A DNA stretch of 9,338 nucleotides from an uncultured Eubacteriales bacterium (GCA_949742895.1 CATJRT010000191.1:1-9338), one strand, 5' to 3'. Shown: positions 1 through 5,939, counted from the first letter of the stretch. Notes: generated by a model from the sequence alone, not told the origin. A program made the numbers and translations.

Positions 1-532
1 CATACTCGCCCTGGGCGTTCTCCGGACGCAGGTAGATCACGTTCTTGTTGTCCTCGGTGACGCCCCGGTGGGTGGCGAACATGAGGTTGAATTCCCGGAT
101 GCCGGTGAAGTTGTGCTTGCCGCAGTGGGGACAGGGGATGGCGTGGGCCTTGATATACTCGAACATCTCCTCCTTGGTCATGCCGTCGGCGTGGGCCTCG
201 GGGTCGAAGTCATCGATGAGGTTGTCGGCGCGGAAGCGCAGCTTGCACTCCTTGCAGTCCAGCAGGGGGTCGGAGAAGCTGGCCACGTGGCCGCTGGCCT
301 CCCACACCCTGGGGTGCATAAGGATATCTGCGTCCACCTCAAAGCTGTTGTGCCGCTCCTGGATGAACTTTTTCCGCCACGCGTCCTTGACATTGTTCTT
401 CAGCCGGGTTCCCAAGGGGCCATAGTCCCAAGTATTGGCCAGGCCACCGTAGATCTCGCTTCCGGGGAAGATGAAGCCCCGGCCCTTGCAAAGTGCCACG
501 ATCTTTTCCATGGTCTTTTCCGTGTTGTTCAT
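1..532 (-). CDS. glyS: Glycyl-tRNA synthetase, alpha2 (single-chain) type, N-terminal part
   Basis: Charges tRNA-Gly with glycine in the cytoplasm; class II synthetase, homodimeric type found in Firmicutes, archaea and eukaryotes. Reading leftward from ATG at 532, 177 codons are present and the gene runs off the left edge. The N-terminus has the family core (LCKGRGFIFPGSEIYGG, residues 14-30; NTWDYGPLG, 33-41), the motif-1 region around DADILMHPRVWEASGH (67-82), two CxxC pairs (C93/C96 and C134/C137) that fit the family's zinc-ribbon-like insert, and the start of motif 2 (FNLMFATHRG, then YLRPENAQG at 167-175; most relatives have RPETAQG, so the Asn is a mild variation). An AAGGAG ribosome site (544-549) lies 11 bases before the start, a slightly long spacing. 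A second in-frame ATG at 511 is less well placed. It sits 43 bases downstream of the acyltransferase gene with no terminator between, suggesting co-transcription. The full gene should encode roughly 460 residues. Confidence 0.97.
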   Translation of the reverse strand, partial: MNNTEKTMEKIVALCKGRGFIFPGSEIYGGLANTWDYGPLGTRLKNNVKDAWRKKFIQERHNSFEVDADILMHPRVWEASGHVASFSDPLLDCKECKLRFRADNLIDDFDPEAHADGMTKEEMFEYIKAHAIPCPHCGKHNFTGIREFNLMFATHRGVTEDNKNVIYLRPENAQGEY

Positions 533-575
533 GATAAAAAACGCTCCTTTTTAATGGGATCGGCGGTGCGGCAAG

Positions 576-1616
576 TCACACCAGCCAGGTTTTGACGATG
601 GGGACGCGGCGCAGGACCTCCCAGGCCAGCCAGCCGGAGACGAGCAGAAGCAGGCAGACGAAGGGAATGGACAGCACGCAGGGGGAGGCCCCTGCGGAGA
701 CGCCCAAGCGCAGGAACAGCCGCAGGAACAGGATGTGGCTGAGGTAGACGCAGAAGGAGGCCCGGGCCAGCCGCCCTGTGAGCTTCACCACCGGGGCGGG
801 CCATTCCTTCCGGCCCAGGATCAGCCCGAACAGTCCCAGAGCCATGAGCATGGGGCCGGGGGACATCCCTTCCAGGAAGATCTCGCTGAGCGCGCCCGAG
901 CGCAGGGACATGGCCGCGCAGCCGCCGAAGGTGATGGCCAGCCCGCACCAGAAGGCCAGATGATACCACCTGCGCCGGATGGAGCCGCCGTACTGCCGCA
1001 GGTAATGGCCCAGCAGGGCGTAGCCGATGGCGGAATAGGCCATGTTCATCTTGTGCCAGTCGTCCACCTGGTACACCAGGTTGAAGGGCCGGAAATACCG
1101 AGCCAGGGGGATGAGGATGCCGGTGACGAACCACAAAAGCAGCAGGTATTCCAGCTCCCGCCGGGAGGCGTTCCGGACGAACACCCGGGCCACCGGCAGG
1201 AAGGCGTACACCAGCAGGGGTATGTGGAGGGAATAGAAATGAAATTCGTGCTGGAGCAGCAGCGTGCCCTTCACCGCCTCCCACAGCCCCGCCAACGTCA
1301 GTCCATGGCTGAGCAGTGCGGCAAGCCGGTAGGCGAAGGCCCAGGCCAGCATGGCGCACACGATGCGCAGCAGATTGTGGCCGAACAGCCTGCGCGGCGG
1401 GATGTCCCGGCACAGCATCAGCGCGCCGGTACACATGAAGAACAGGGGCACGGCGGGCCGCGCCGGAGCGCCCCAGACCAGCGCGCCCCAAAAGTCCGGG
1501 GAGCCGGGGACGGTGGACAGTCCGGTCCCGGCAGTGTGTATGACCAGCACCAGCACGATGGCCAGCGACCGGACCACATCCAGTGATGGGTCGCGGGATG
1601 AGAGTTTTTCCGGCAT
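576..1616 (-). CDS. Integral membrane acyltransferase, acyltransferase-3 family (OafA/WecH-like)
   Basis: A 346-residue polytopic membrane protein of the acyltransferase-3 family, whose members transfer acetyl or other acyl groups from the cytoplasm to surface sugars, peptidoglycan or lipids. The family N-terminal signature is visible: R8, D13, R16 and H27 in RDPSLDVVRSLAIVLVLVIH. This is followed by the PxFFxxTG-type motif (VPLFFMCTGALML, 56-68), H131 in YSLHIPLLVYAFLPV, and the C-terminal SFCVYLSHILFL (287-298) that matches the usual S-F-x-I-Y-L-x-H pattern. Roughly ten hydrophobic helices run through the chain. No SGNH esterase domain is attached, so it is the short form and its substrate cannot be told. 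The start is ATG 1616 because a near-perfect AAAGGAGG lies five bases before it; an upstream TTG at 1640 falls in the terminator tail and is rejected. Glycyl-tRNA synthetase follows 43 bases later. Family confidence is high; substrate unknown. Confidence 0.9.
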   Translation of the reverse strand: MPEKLSSRDPSLDVVRSLAIVLVLVIHTAGTGLSTVPGSPDFWGALVWGAPARPAVPLFFMCTGALMLCRDIPPRRLFGHNLLRIVCAMLAWAFAYRLAALLSHGLTLAGLWEAVKGTLLLQHEFHFYSLHIPLLVYAFLPVARVFVRNASRRELEYLLLLWFVTGILIPLARYFRPFNLVYQVDDWHKMNMAYSAIGYALLGHYLRQYGGSIRRRWYHLAFWCGLAITFGGCAAMSLRSGALSEIFLEGMSPGPMLMALGLFGLILGRKEWPAPVVKLTGRLARASFCVYLSHILFLRLFLRLGVSAGASPCVLSIPFVCLLLLVSGWLAWEVLRRVPIVKTWLV

Positions 1617-1621
1617 AACGG

Positions 1622-1629
1622 CCTCCTTT
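1622..1629 (-). promoter_or_regulatory. Strong Shine-Dalgarno of the acyltransferase gene
   Basis: On the minus strand the sequence reads AAAGGAGG with a five-base spacer to ATG 1616. It fixes the start codon of the acyltransferase and rules out the longer TTG-initiated reading frame. It lies only about a dozen bases beyond the T-run of the preceding terminator. Confidence 0.85.
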
Positions 1630-1640
1630 CCAGTCCGCAA

Positions 1641-1672
1641 ACAAAAACGCCCCGAGCCGTTCGGCTCAGGGC
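1641..1672 (-). terminator. Intrinsic terminator after the small membrane protein gene
   Basis: On the minus strand GCCCTGAGCC, loop GAAC, GGCTCGGGGC (1672 to 1649) forms a ten-position stem with one mismatch, followed directly by GTTTTTGT. It begins 22 bases after the stop of the upstream gene (1695). On the plus strand there is no T-run after the stem, so it works in one direction only. It ends about 25 bases before the acyltransferase start, so that gene depends on read-through or on a promoter inside the preceding gene. Confidence 0.85.
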
Positions 1673-1694
1673 GGCAGAAGCTGTCCGATACGGC

Positions 1695-2141
1695 TCACCC
1701 CTTCCCGCCGTCATCCTTGCTGCCTTTGCCCGGCCGTACCAGATGTACCAGCCCCATCACCAGGACCACTACGCCGATGATAATCAGCGCTGCGGCAGCC
1801 GCCATCAGGTACATCTGGCTGCGGCCCTCGTTCCGGGTGGTTACGCCCTCGACAAAGGTGAAATCTCCGCCCAGCATCCACATCGCCGCGCCCAGCACAG
1901 TCATGCCGACGCCCTCCAGCAGTTCTTTGAGCGCCTTTTTCCGCGCTCCGGCATGGTTTTGTTTGTCATCCATCTCGAAATGCAGCTCCTCTCCGGCCCA
2001 GGCGTTCATAAGAGCTTGTTTAACATAACTCAGCACGCCGGCTGGCGGGCCTTTTGCTGCCATACTGCGTTCAATTTTCTTGCAATATACAAAGTATTCC
2101 TGCAAAAATTCGCCTTGTCTGGCGGAAAATTTCCTCGTCAT
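1695..2141 (-). CDS. Small membrane protein of unknown function
   Basis: I do not recognise a family. The 148-residue product has a charged, soluble N-terminal half (residues 1-75, mixed helical and rich in Lys/Glu/Arg). It is followed by a hydrophobic segment at about 77-97 and a long transmembrane helix at about 110-135 (AAAAALIIIGVVVLVMG), then a short basic tail ending KGSKDDGGKG. This predicts a hairpin of two membrane helices with both long ends on the same side. ATG 2141 is chosen because a plausible promoter (TTGATT, 17 bases, extended -10 TGATATGCT) places the transcript start near 2190. An in-frame TTG at 2219 lies upstream of that and has no ribosome site. The site before ATG 2141 is weak (GAAG, eight bases away). 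The gene is divergent from zapA and closed by its own terminator, so it is probably a single-gene transcript. Confidence 0.65.
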   Translation of the reverse strand: MTRKFSARQGEFLQEYFVYCKKIERSMAAKGPPAGVLSYVKQALMNAWAGEELHFEMDDKQNHAGARKKALKELLEGVGMTVLGAAMWMLGGDFTFVEGVTTRNEGRSQMYLMAAAAALIIIGVVVLVMGLVHLVRPGKGSKDDGGKG

Positions 2142-2197
2142 CCGGCATACTTCGAGATATGAAACAGGCTCTACGACAGGGGCCAATATTGCAAAAA

Positions 2198-2226
2198 AGC
2201 ATATCACGATGCGGGGCAAAAATCAA
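2198..2226 (-). promoter_or_regulatory. Candidate sigma-A promoter for the small membrane protein gene
   Basis: Read on the minus strand: TTGATT (2221-2226), a 17-base spacer, then TATGCT (2198-2203) preceded by TGA, an extended -10. The predicted start is near 2190, giving a leader of about 50 bases. A second possible minus-strand promoter, TTCAAA-18-TATAAA, lies further upstream at about 2256-2285. Prediction from sequence only. Confidence 0.45.
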
Positions 2227-2290
2227 GGGGGGCCGCCGGGAAAAATTGGCGGAGATTTATACTTTTTTCATTCCCTTTTTTTGAACGATG

Positions 2291-2299
2291 TGTTATAAT
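2291..2299 (+). promoter_or_regulatory. Extended -10 promoter of zapA
   Basis: TGTTATAAT is a perfect consensus -10 box (2294-2299) with the TG extension. At the expected -35 position only TTCCCT or a near variant is present, so promoter strength would rest on the extended -10. Transcription would start near 2306, about 28 bases before zapA, and an AGGAGGGG ribosome site begins at 2320. Confidence 0.7.
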
Positions 2300-2333
2300 A
2301 CCATAATCTATAAACGCGCAGGAGGGGACCGCC

Positions 2334-2648
2334 ATGCAAAACCGCGTCACCGTCACCGTGGGTGGGCTGAAATACACTCTGCTGGCCGCCGAAGGGGAGG
2401 ACTACATCCACCGGGTAGCGGACTATGTTAACGAAAAGCTGAGCCAAACGGCAAAATCGGGGAAGATATCCCAGATGGACTGCGCCATCCTCACCGCCAT
2501 CAACATCGCCGATGACCGGTTCAAGGAGCAGGAAACGTCGGAAAACCTGCGCCGCCAGATCAAGGAGCTGCTGGAGGAATCCTCCAGGCTGAAGCTGGAG
2601 CTGAGCGAGGCCAAGCGGGAAGTGTTCAAACTTCAACAGAAACGCTGA
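2334..2648 (+). CDS. zapA: Cell division protein ZapA
   Basis: A 104-residue homologue of ZapA, the small coiled-coil protein that binds FtsZ, bundles its filaments and stabilises the Z-ring at midcell. The N-terminal globular part (residues 1-36) shows the family pattern: RVTVTVGGLKYTLLAAEGEDY, then VADYVNEKL. The rest (from about residue 48) is a long amphipathic helix rich in Glu, Lys, Leu and Arg (IKELLEESSRLKLELSEAKR, 76-95) that would form the tetramer coiled coil. Length is normal for Firmicutes. The start is well supported by AGGAGGG (2320-2326), seven bases before the ATG. It has its own extended -10 promoter and is followed after 68 bases by the U32 gene, probably on the same transcript. 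A zapA-U32 pairing is one I recall from clostridial genomes but could not check. Confidence 0.92.
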   Translation: MQNRVTVTVGGLKYTLLAAEGEDYIHRVADYVNEKLSQTAKSGKISQMDCAILTAINIADDRFKEQETSENLRRQIKELLEESSRLKLELSEAKREVFKLQQKR

Positions 2649-2716
2649 GCACTGAGCCGCCGCGAACAGACGAAGCGTGACAACGCAGATATTGAGAGAA
2701 ACGAGAGAGACGCTTT

Positions 2717-4798
2717 ATGGAGATACTATCCCCCGCCGGAAGTCCCGCAGCGCTCCGGGCGGCGGTGTGCGCCGGAGCGGACGCCGTTTACTTGGGCTTC
2801 GGACAATTCAACGCCCGCCGGGGCGCGAAAAACTTTACCCCCGAGGAATTTGCGTCATCGGCGGCTTATTGCCGCCTGCGGGGTGTGAAGGTCTACCTCA
2901 CACTGAATACCCTGTGTTCCGACCGGGAGCTGCCCGCCGCCGTGGACTGCGCGGTCCAGGCATCCAGGTTGGGGGCGGACGCGGTGCTGGTGCAGGACAT
3001 GGGCCTGGTCAGGGCCCTGCGGCAGGCCGCCCCAGACCTGCCCCTCCACGCCTCCACCCAGATGACCCTGCACAGTCTGGACGGAGTGAAGGAGGCGGCG
3101 GACTTGGGCATTACCCGGGCGGTGCTGGCCCGTGAGCTGTCCCGCCGGGACATCGCTTATATCTGCGAAAAATCCCCCATTGAGATTGAGGTGTTCGTCC
3201 ACGGCGCACTGTGTATGTGTTATTCCGGGCAGTGCTTCATGTCCTCTGTCATCGGTGGGCGCAGCGGCAACCGGGGTATGTGCGCCCAGCCCTGCCGTTT
3301 GCCCTACGGCTGGGGGGACCTGGCGGACGGCTATCCCCTGTCCCTCAAGGATATGTCCTTGGCGGGCCACCTGAGGGAGCTTGCGAACATGGGGGTGGCC
3401 AGCGCAAAAATCGAGGGCCGCATGAAGCGGCCCGAATATGTCTATACCGTCACCAAGGTGTATGCCGACGCACTGCGGGAGGGACGGGAGCCCACGGCAG
3501 AGGAGCTGCACCGGCTGGAGCAGGCGTTCTCCCGCCAGGGCTTCACCGACGGCTACTACATGGAGAAAAAGGGCCCGGATATGTTCGGCGTGCGGGAAAA
3601 GACCCCGGAGCCGAAGCAGCTTTTCGCCCAGGCCCGCGCCGCCTATGAGAAGGGGGAGGGGCCGGGCGTTCCGGTGAAGCTGTACGCCCTGATCCGGGCC
3701 GGGGAGCCGGTGCAGGTGGGCGTGGAGGACAAGGAGGGCCGGGTGGTCACCGCCGCCGGAGACACCCCCGAGGTGGCCCGGAAGCGGGCCACCAGCCGCG
3801 CCGACGTGGAGGGCCAGCTTGCCAAGACCGGCGGTACACCCTATCGGGCGGAGGAGGTGCGGTGTCTGGTGGAGGACGGGCTGTCCGTTCCCCTGTCCGC
3901 CCTGAACAAGCTCCGGCGGCGGGTGTTGGACGAGCTTTCCGCCCAGCGCTCCGCCCTGCCTCAGCGCCGCCATGTGGAGTTTAAGCCAGGGGTGCGGTAC
4001 GAGGGCTTTCATGGAGAGCCGGACGTGTGCGTTTCCCTGCGCCATGCCAGGCAGCTCACCTTCGAGCTGATGAAGGCCCGCCCCGCTCGCATCGACCTGC
4101 CTGTGGAGGAGATTGCCGCCCACCCGAACGAGGTGAAGGCGACCATACAGCGCGGGGTGCCGGTGGCGGCGGTGCTGCCCCGGATCTGCTTCGACCGGGA
4201 GCTGGACGGGCTGCGCAGGCAGCTTACAGCCTGCCGTGAGGCGGGGGTGGCGGAGGTCTATGCAGGCAATCTGGGCATGGCCGCCGTGGCCCGTGAGCTG
4301 GGCTTTACCCTCCGGGGGGATTTCGGCCTCCAGGTGTTCAACAGCCAGGGCATTAAAGAGTACAAGCGGCTGGGCTTCCAGTCCCTCACCGCGTCCTTTG
4401 AATTGAAGCTGGCCCAGGTCCGGGACCTGAACAAGGCGGTGGATCTGGAGCTGATTGCCTACGGACGCCTGCCGCTGATGATTACGGAAAACTGCGCCGT
4501 GAAAAACCAGTCGGGTAAGTGTACCTGTGGCAACGTGAACCTGCTCCGGGACCGGAAGGGGGTCCGCTTTCCGGTGGAGCGGACCTTCGGCTGCCGCAGC
4601 GAGCTGCTCAACGCCAACAAGGTGTTTTTGGCGGACAAGCCGGCGGACTGGAAAAACGCGGGCCTGCGGGCGGTGCGCCTGCTGTTCACCACGGAAAACG
4701 GGGTGGAGTGCGCCCAGGTGCTGGAGGCCTACCGGGGGCGCGGGAACTATGTCCCCAACAGCTACACCCGTGGGCTGTATTACCGGGACGTGGAGTGA
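2717..4798 (+). CDS. U32-family protein, RlhA-like (23S rRNA cytidine hydroxylation type), with DUF3656 region
   Basis: A 693-residue member of the 'peptidase U32' superfamily. The closest characterised relatives by architecture are E. coli RlhA (YdcP), needed for 5-hydroxycytidine in 23S rRNA, and TrhP, for tRNA U34 hydroxylation. These are Fe-S linked RNA modification factors; protease activity is doubtful for this branch. The N-terminus MEILSPAGSPAALRAAV is the usual start. The U32 signature is complete at residues 158-176: E158, F160, G163, A164, L165, C166, G171, C173, S176. C189 and C193 (MCAQPCR) complete a four-cysteine set suited to a cluster. A linker resembling DUF3656 (about 300-430) leads to a second barrel-like half with another cysteine group, C593, C602, C604, C626. 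The start at 2717 has only a weak purine-rich GAGAGAG before it, but no better start exists. It probably shares the zapA transcript. Its last 19 bases overlap the convergent small gene. Confidence 0.88.
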   Translation: MEILSPAGSPAALRAAVCAGADAVYLGFGQFNARRGAKNFTPEEFASSAAYCRLRGVKVYLTLNTLCSDRELPAAVDCAVQASRLGADAVLVQDMGLVRALRQAAPDLPLHASTQMTLHSLDGVKEAADLGITRAVLARELSRRDIAYICEKSPIEIEVFVHGALCMCYSGQCFMSSVIGGRSGNRGMCAQPCRLPYGWGDLADGYPLSLKDMSLAGHLRELANMGVASAKIEGRMKRPEYVYTVTKVYADALREGREPTAEELHRLEQAFSRQGFTDGYYMEKKGPDMFGVREKTPEPKQLFAQARAAYEKGEGPGVPVKLYALIRAGEPVQVGVEDKEGRVVTAAGDTPEVARKRATSRADVEGQLAKTGGTPYRAEEVRCLVEDGLSVPLSALNKLRRRVLDELSAQRSALPQRRHVEFKPGVRYEGFHGEPDVCVSLRHARQLTFELMKARPARIDLPVEEIAAHPNEVKATIQRGVPVAAVLPRICFDRELDGLRRQLTACREAGVAEVYAGNLGMAAVARELGFTLRGDFGLQVFNSQGIKEYKRLGFQSLTASFELKLAQVRDLNKAVDLELIAYGRLPLMITENCAVKNQSGKCTCGNVNLLRDRKGVRFPVERTFGCRSELLNANKVFLADKPADWKNAGLRAVRLLFTTENGVECAQVLEAYRGRGNYVPNSYTRGLYYRDVE

Positions 4799-5055
4799 GG
4801 CCCGGCGGGACGGGCGAGCTCCGTGCCCAGCCGCACCGCCGCCCGGAACAGGGTCTGGTCGTGGATGGTCTCCAGCTTCAGGCCCACATCGGCGTAGGCT
4901 TCCATCAGTTCCTCCCCGCCTTCTCCCAGGCGGAGGCGCATTTCGTCCTCCAAAGCGTACCGCTGGGCAGTCAGCTCTTTTTCGGCCTGTGTCTGCATGT
5001 CCAGTTGACCGATTTGAGTTTCTACCATATAATACAAGTCGTTTATGAGCTTCAT
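4780..5055 (-). CDS. Small DUF6809-like protein
   Basis: A 91-residue protein. The opening MKLINDLYY and the closing helix TLFRAAVRLGTELA resemble the small clostridial proteins grouped as DUF6809 (M-K-x-L-x-x-L-Y-Y start, F-x-x-G-x-R-L-G end), which I recall from accessory regions; function unknown. The chain is almost all helix, acidic in the middle (GEGGEELMEAY), with no membrane segment. A strong promoter lies ahead (TTGACA-18-CATAAT), and GAAAGGGG precedes the ATG at about 11 bases. The first third uses A/T-rich codons while the rest is GC-rich like the host. The last dozen residues (RPAGPHSTSR) look like run-on, because the stop lies inside the end of the convergent U32 gene. It is divergent from the XRE-Maf gene, a layout typical of a regulator and its partner. 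Being a gene is well supported by promoter, ribosome site and family resemblance; family assignment is from memory. Confidence 0.72.
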   Translation of the reverse strand: MKLINDLYYMVETQIGQLDMQTQAEKELTAQRYALEDEMRLRLGEGGEELMEAYADVGLKLETIHDQTLFRAAVRLGTELARPAGPHSTSR

Positions 5056-5080
5056 TACAATAATTGCCCCTTTCGGAGTA

Positions 5081-5110
5081 ATTATGCTTTCTCTGATAGG
5101 GGTATGTCAA
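5081..5110 (-). promoter_or_regulatory. Consensus promoter of the DUF6809-like gene
   Basis: On the minus strand the -35 box is TTGACA (5105-5110), exactly consensus, then an 18-base spacer and CATAAT (5081-5086), five of six matches. Transcription would start near 5074, leaving a leader of about 20 bases that holds the ribosome site. It is the best sigma-A promoter in the window, and its -35 lies between and overlapping two direct repeats. Confidence 0.75.
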
Positions 5111-5117
5111 GGGGTAT
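5098..5117 (+). repeat. Tandem 8-bp direct repeats AGGGGTAT, candidate operator
   Basis: AGGGGTAT occurs at 5098-5105 and again at 5110-5117, separated by GTCA, so the two copies start 12 bases apart. The pair covers the -35 box of the minus-strand promoter and the AAGGGG ribosome site and leader of the XRE-Maf gene. A protein bound here could block both genes. The XRE domain encoded just downstream is the obvious candidate binder, which is inference only. Confidence 0.55.
5109..5114 (+). promoter_or_regulatory. Ribosome binding site deciding the XRE-Maf start
   Basis: AAGGGG lies five bases before ATG 5120. No comparable site precedes the in-frame ATG at 5045, which also lies inside the opposite gene, so the shorter 268-residue product is preferred. 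In-frame ATGs at 5135 and 5141 remain possible but have poorer sites. Confidence 0.65.
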
Positions 5118-5119
5118 TT

Positions 5120-5926
5120 ATGGGAAATTTAGCAATGCGGATGAGAGAGCTTCGCAAAGCGGCTGGTTTCTCTCAGGAAGCCGTTGCAAAGCGGCTTAAT
5201 GTAGGTATGTCGACGTATTGCCGTTATGAATATGGCGAGCGGGAACCCAGTGCCAGCACTGTCGCGGCACTGGCAAGGCTCTATCAGGTCACTTCTGATC
5301 ATCTTCTTGGGTTGGACAGGCAGCCCCGTACGGATAAACCCAGTATCGTCCTGGCCTCCAAGTCCCCCCGGCGCAAGGAGCTGCTGGAGCAGATCAGCTT
5401 GCGGGAGTTCAAGGTATCCGCCCCCAATGTGGATGAAACGGTGGAGGCGGGGCTGTCCCCGGCGCAGATGGTGGAGGAGCTGTCCCGGCGCAAAGCTGAC
5501 GCGGCGGCAAAGCGGGCGGGACCGGAGGATCTGATCGTCGCCGCGGACACGGTGGTGGCGGTGGACGGCCAGGTGCTGGGCAAGCCCCGGGACGAGGGGG
5601 ACGCGTTCCGGATGCTCTCCCTGCTGTCTGGCCGGGAGCACCGTGTCTGCACCGGAGTAACGGTACTGCAAGGGGGGCGGGCCGTCACGGAGCACGAGGA
5701 GACCGCCGTTACCTTCCGGGCGCTGTCCGACGGGGAAATCTGGGGCTACATTGCCACCGGAGAGCCGATGGACAAGGCGGGGGCCTACGGCATCCAGGGC
5801 GCCGGGGCGCTGCTGGTGTCCGGCATCCGGGGGGACTACAGCAACGTGGTGGGCCTGCCGGTGTCCCGGCTGGGCCGTATGTTGAAAGGATTTGGGCTGG
5901 ACCTGCTGGCCCCAAAGGCGCAGTAA
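5120..5926 (+). CDS. maf: XRE-type HTH fused to Maf nucleoside triphosphate pyrophosphatase
   Basis: A 268-residue fusion. Residues 6-65 form an XRE/Cro-type helix-turn-helix (MRMRELRKAAGFSQEAVAKR, later TYCRYEYGEREPS and LYQVTSDHLLGLD). Residues 74-268 are a complete Maf domain: LASKSPRRKELLEQ (78-91), VDET (104-107), AADTVVAVDG with D143-T144 (141-150), LGKPRD (153-158), MDKAGAYGIQG (217-227) and GDYSNVVGLP (238-247). Maf enzymes cleave non-canonical or excess nucleoside triphosphates (this SPRR-type usually dTTP/UTP) to monophosphate and pyrophosphate, and are linked to septum inhibition in Bacillus. Ordinary Maf proteins are about 190 residues, so the extra N-terminus is real gain. Base use changes sharply at the junction: third positions are about 50% G/C in the HTH part and about 88% in the first 50 Maf codons. 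No ATG or GTG with a ribosome site lies at the normal Maf start, so Maf appears to depend on the HTH start. Confidence 0.9.
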   Translation: MGNLAMRMRELRKAAGFSQEAVAKRLNVGMSTYCRYEYGEREPSASTVAALARLYQVTSDHLLGLDRQPRTDKPSIVLASKSPRRKELLEQISLREFKVSAPNVDETVEAGLSPAQMVEELSRRKADAAAKRAGPEDLIVAADTVVAVDGQVLGKPRDEGDAFRMLSLLSGREHRVCTGVTVLQGGRAVTEHEETAVTFRALSDGEIWGYIATGEPMDKAGAYGIQGAGALLVSGIRGDYSNVVGLPVSRLGRMLKGFGLDLLAPKAQ

Positions 5927-5939
5927 CATGACCGTCTCC

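Noticed and set aside
533..575. T-box or other riboswitch in front of glyS
   Set aside because: Only 43 bases are available and no T-box sequence or terminator/antiterminator fold is visible.
529..1644. 371-codon frame on the minus strand and a 283-codon frame (735-1586) on the plus strand, both overlapping the acyltransferase
   Set aside because: Both are other-frame shadows. The acyltransferase frame alone shows membrane helices, family motifs and a strong ribosome site.
2142..2219. TTG start giving 26 more residues to the small membrane protein
   Set aside because: No ribosome site, and it lies upstream of the best predicted transcription start, so ATG 2141 is preferred; not certain because the ribosome site there is weak.
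2717..4798. Reading the U32 protein as a secreted collagenase-type protease
   Set aside because: There is no signal peptide, and the length, cysteine set and DUF3656-like region match the RNA-hydroxylation branch rather than a demonstrated protease.
2855..5110. Very long open frame (751 codons) on the minus strand, opposite the U32 gene
   Set aside because: It is antisense to a gene with full family motifs, has a Pro/Gly/His/Gln/Arg-rich sequence with no recognisable domain, and arises because strong G/C use at third codon positions removes stops from the opposite strand.
5045..5119. Earlier ATG giving 25 more residues to the XRE-Maf protein
   Set aside because: It has no ribosome site, overlaps the start of the divergent gene, and would translate the promoter and repeat region. 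ATG 5120 has AAGGGG at five bases.
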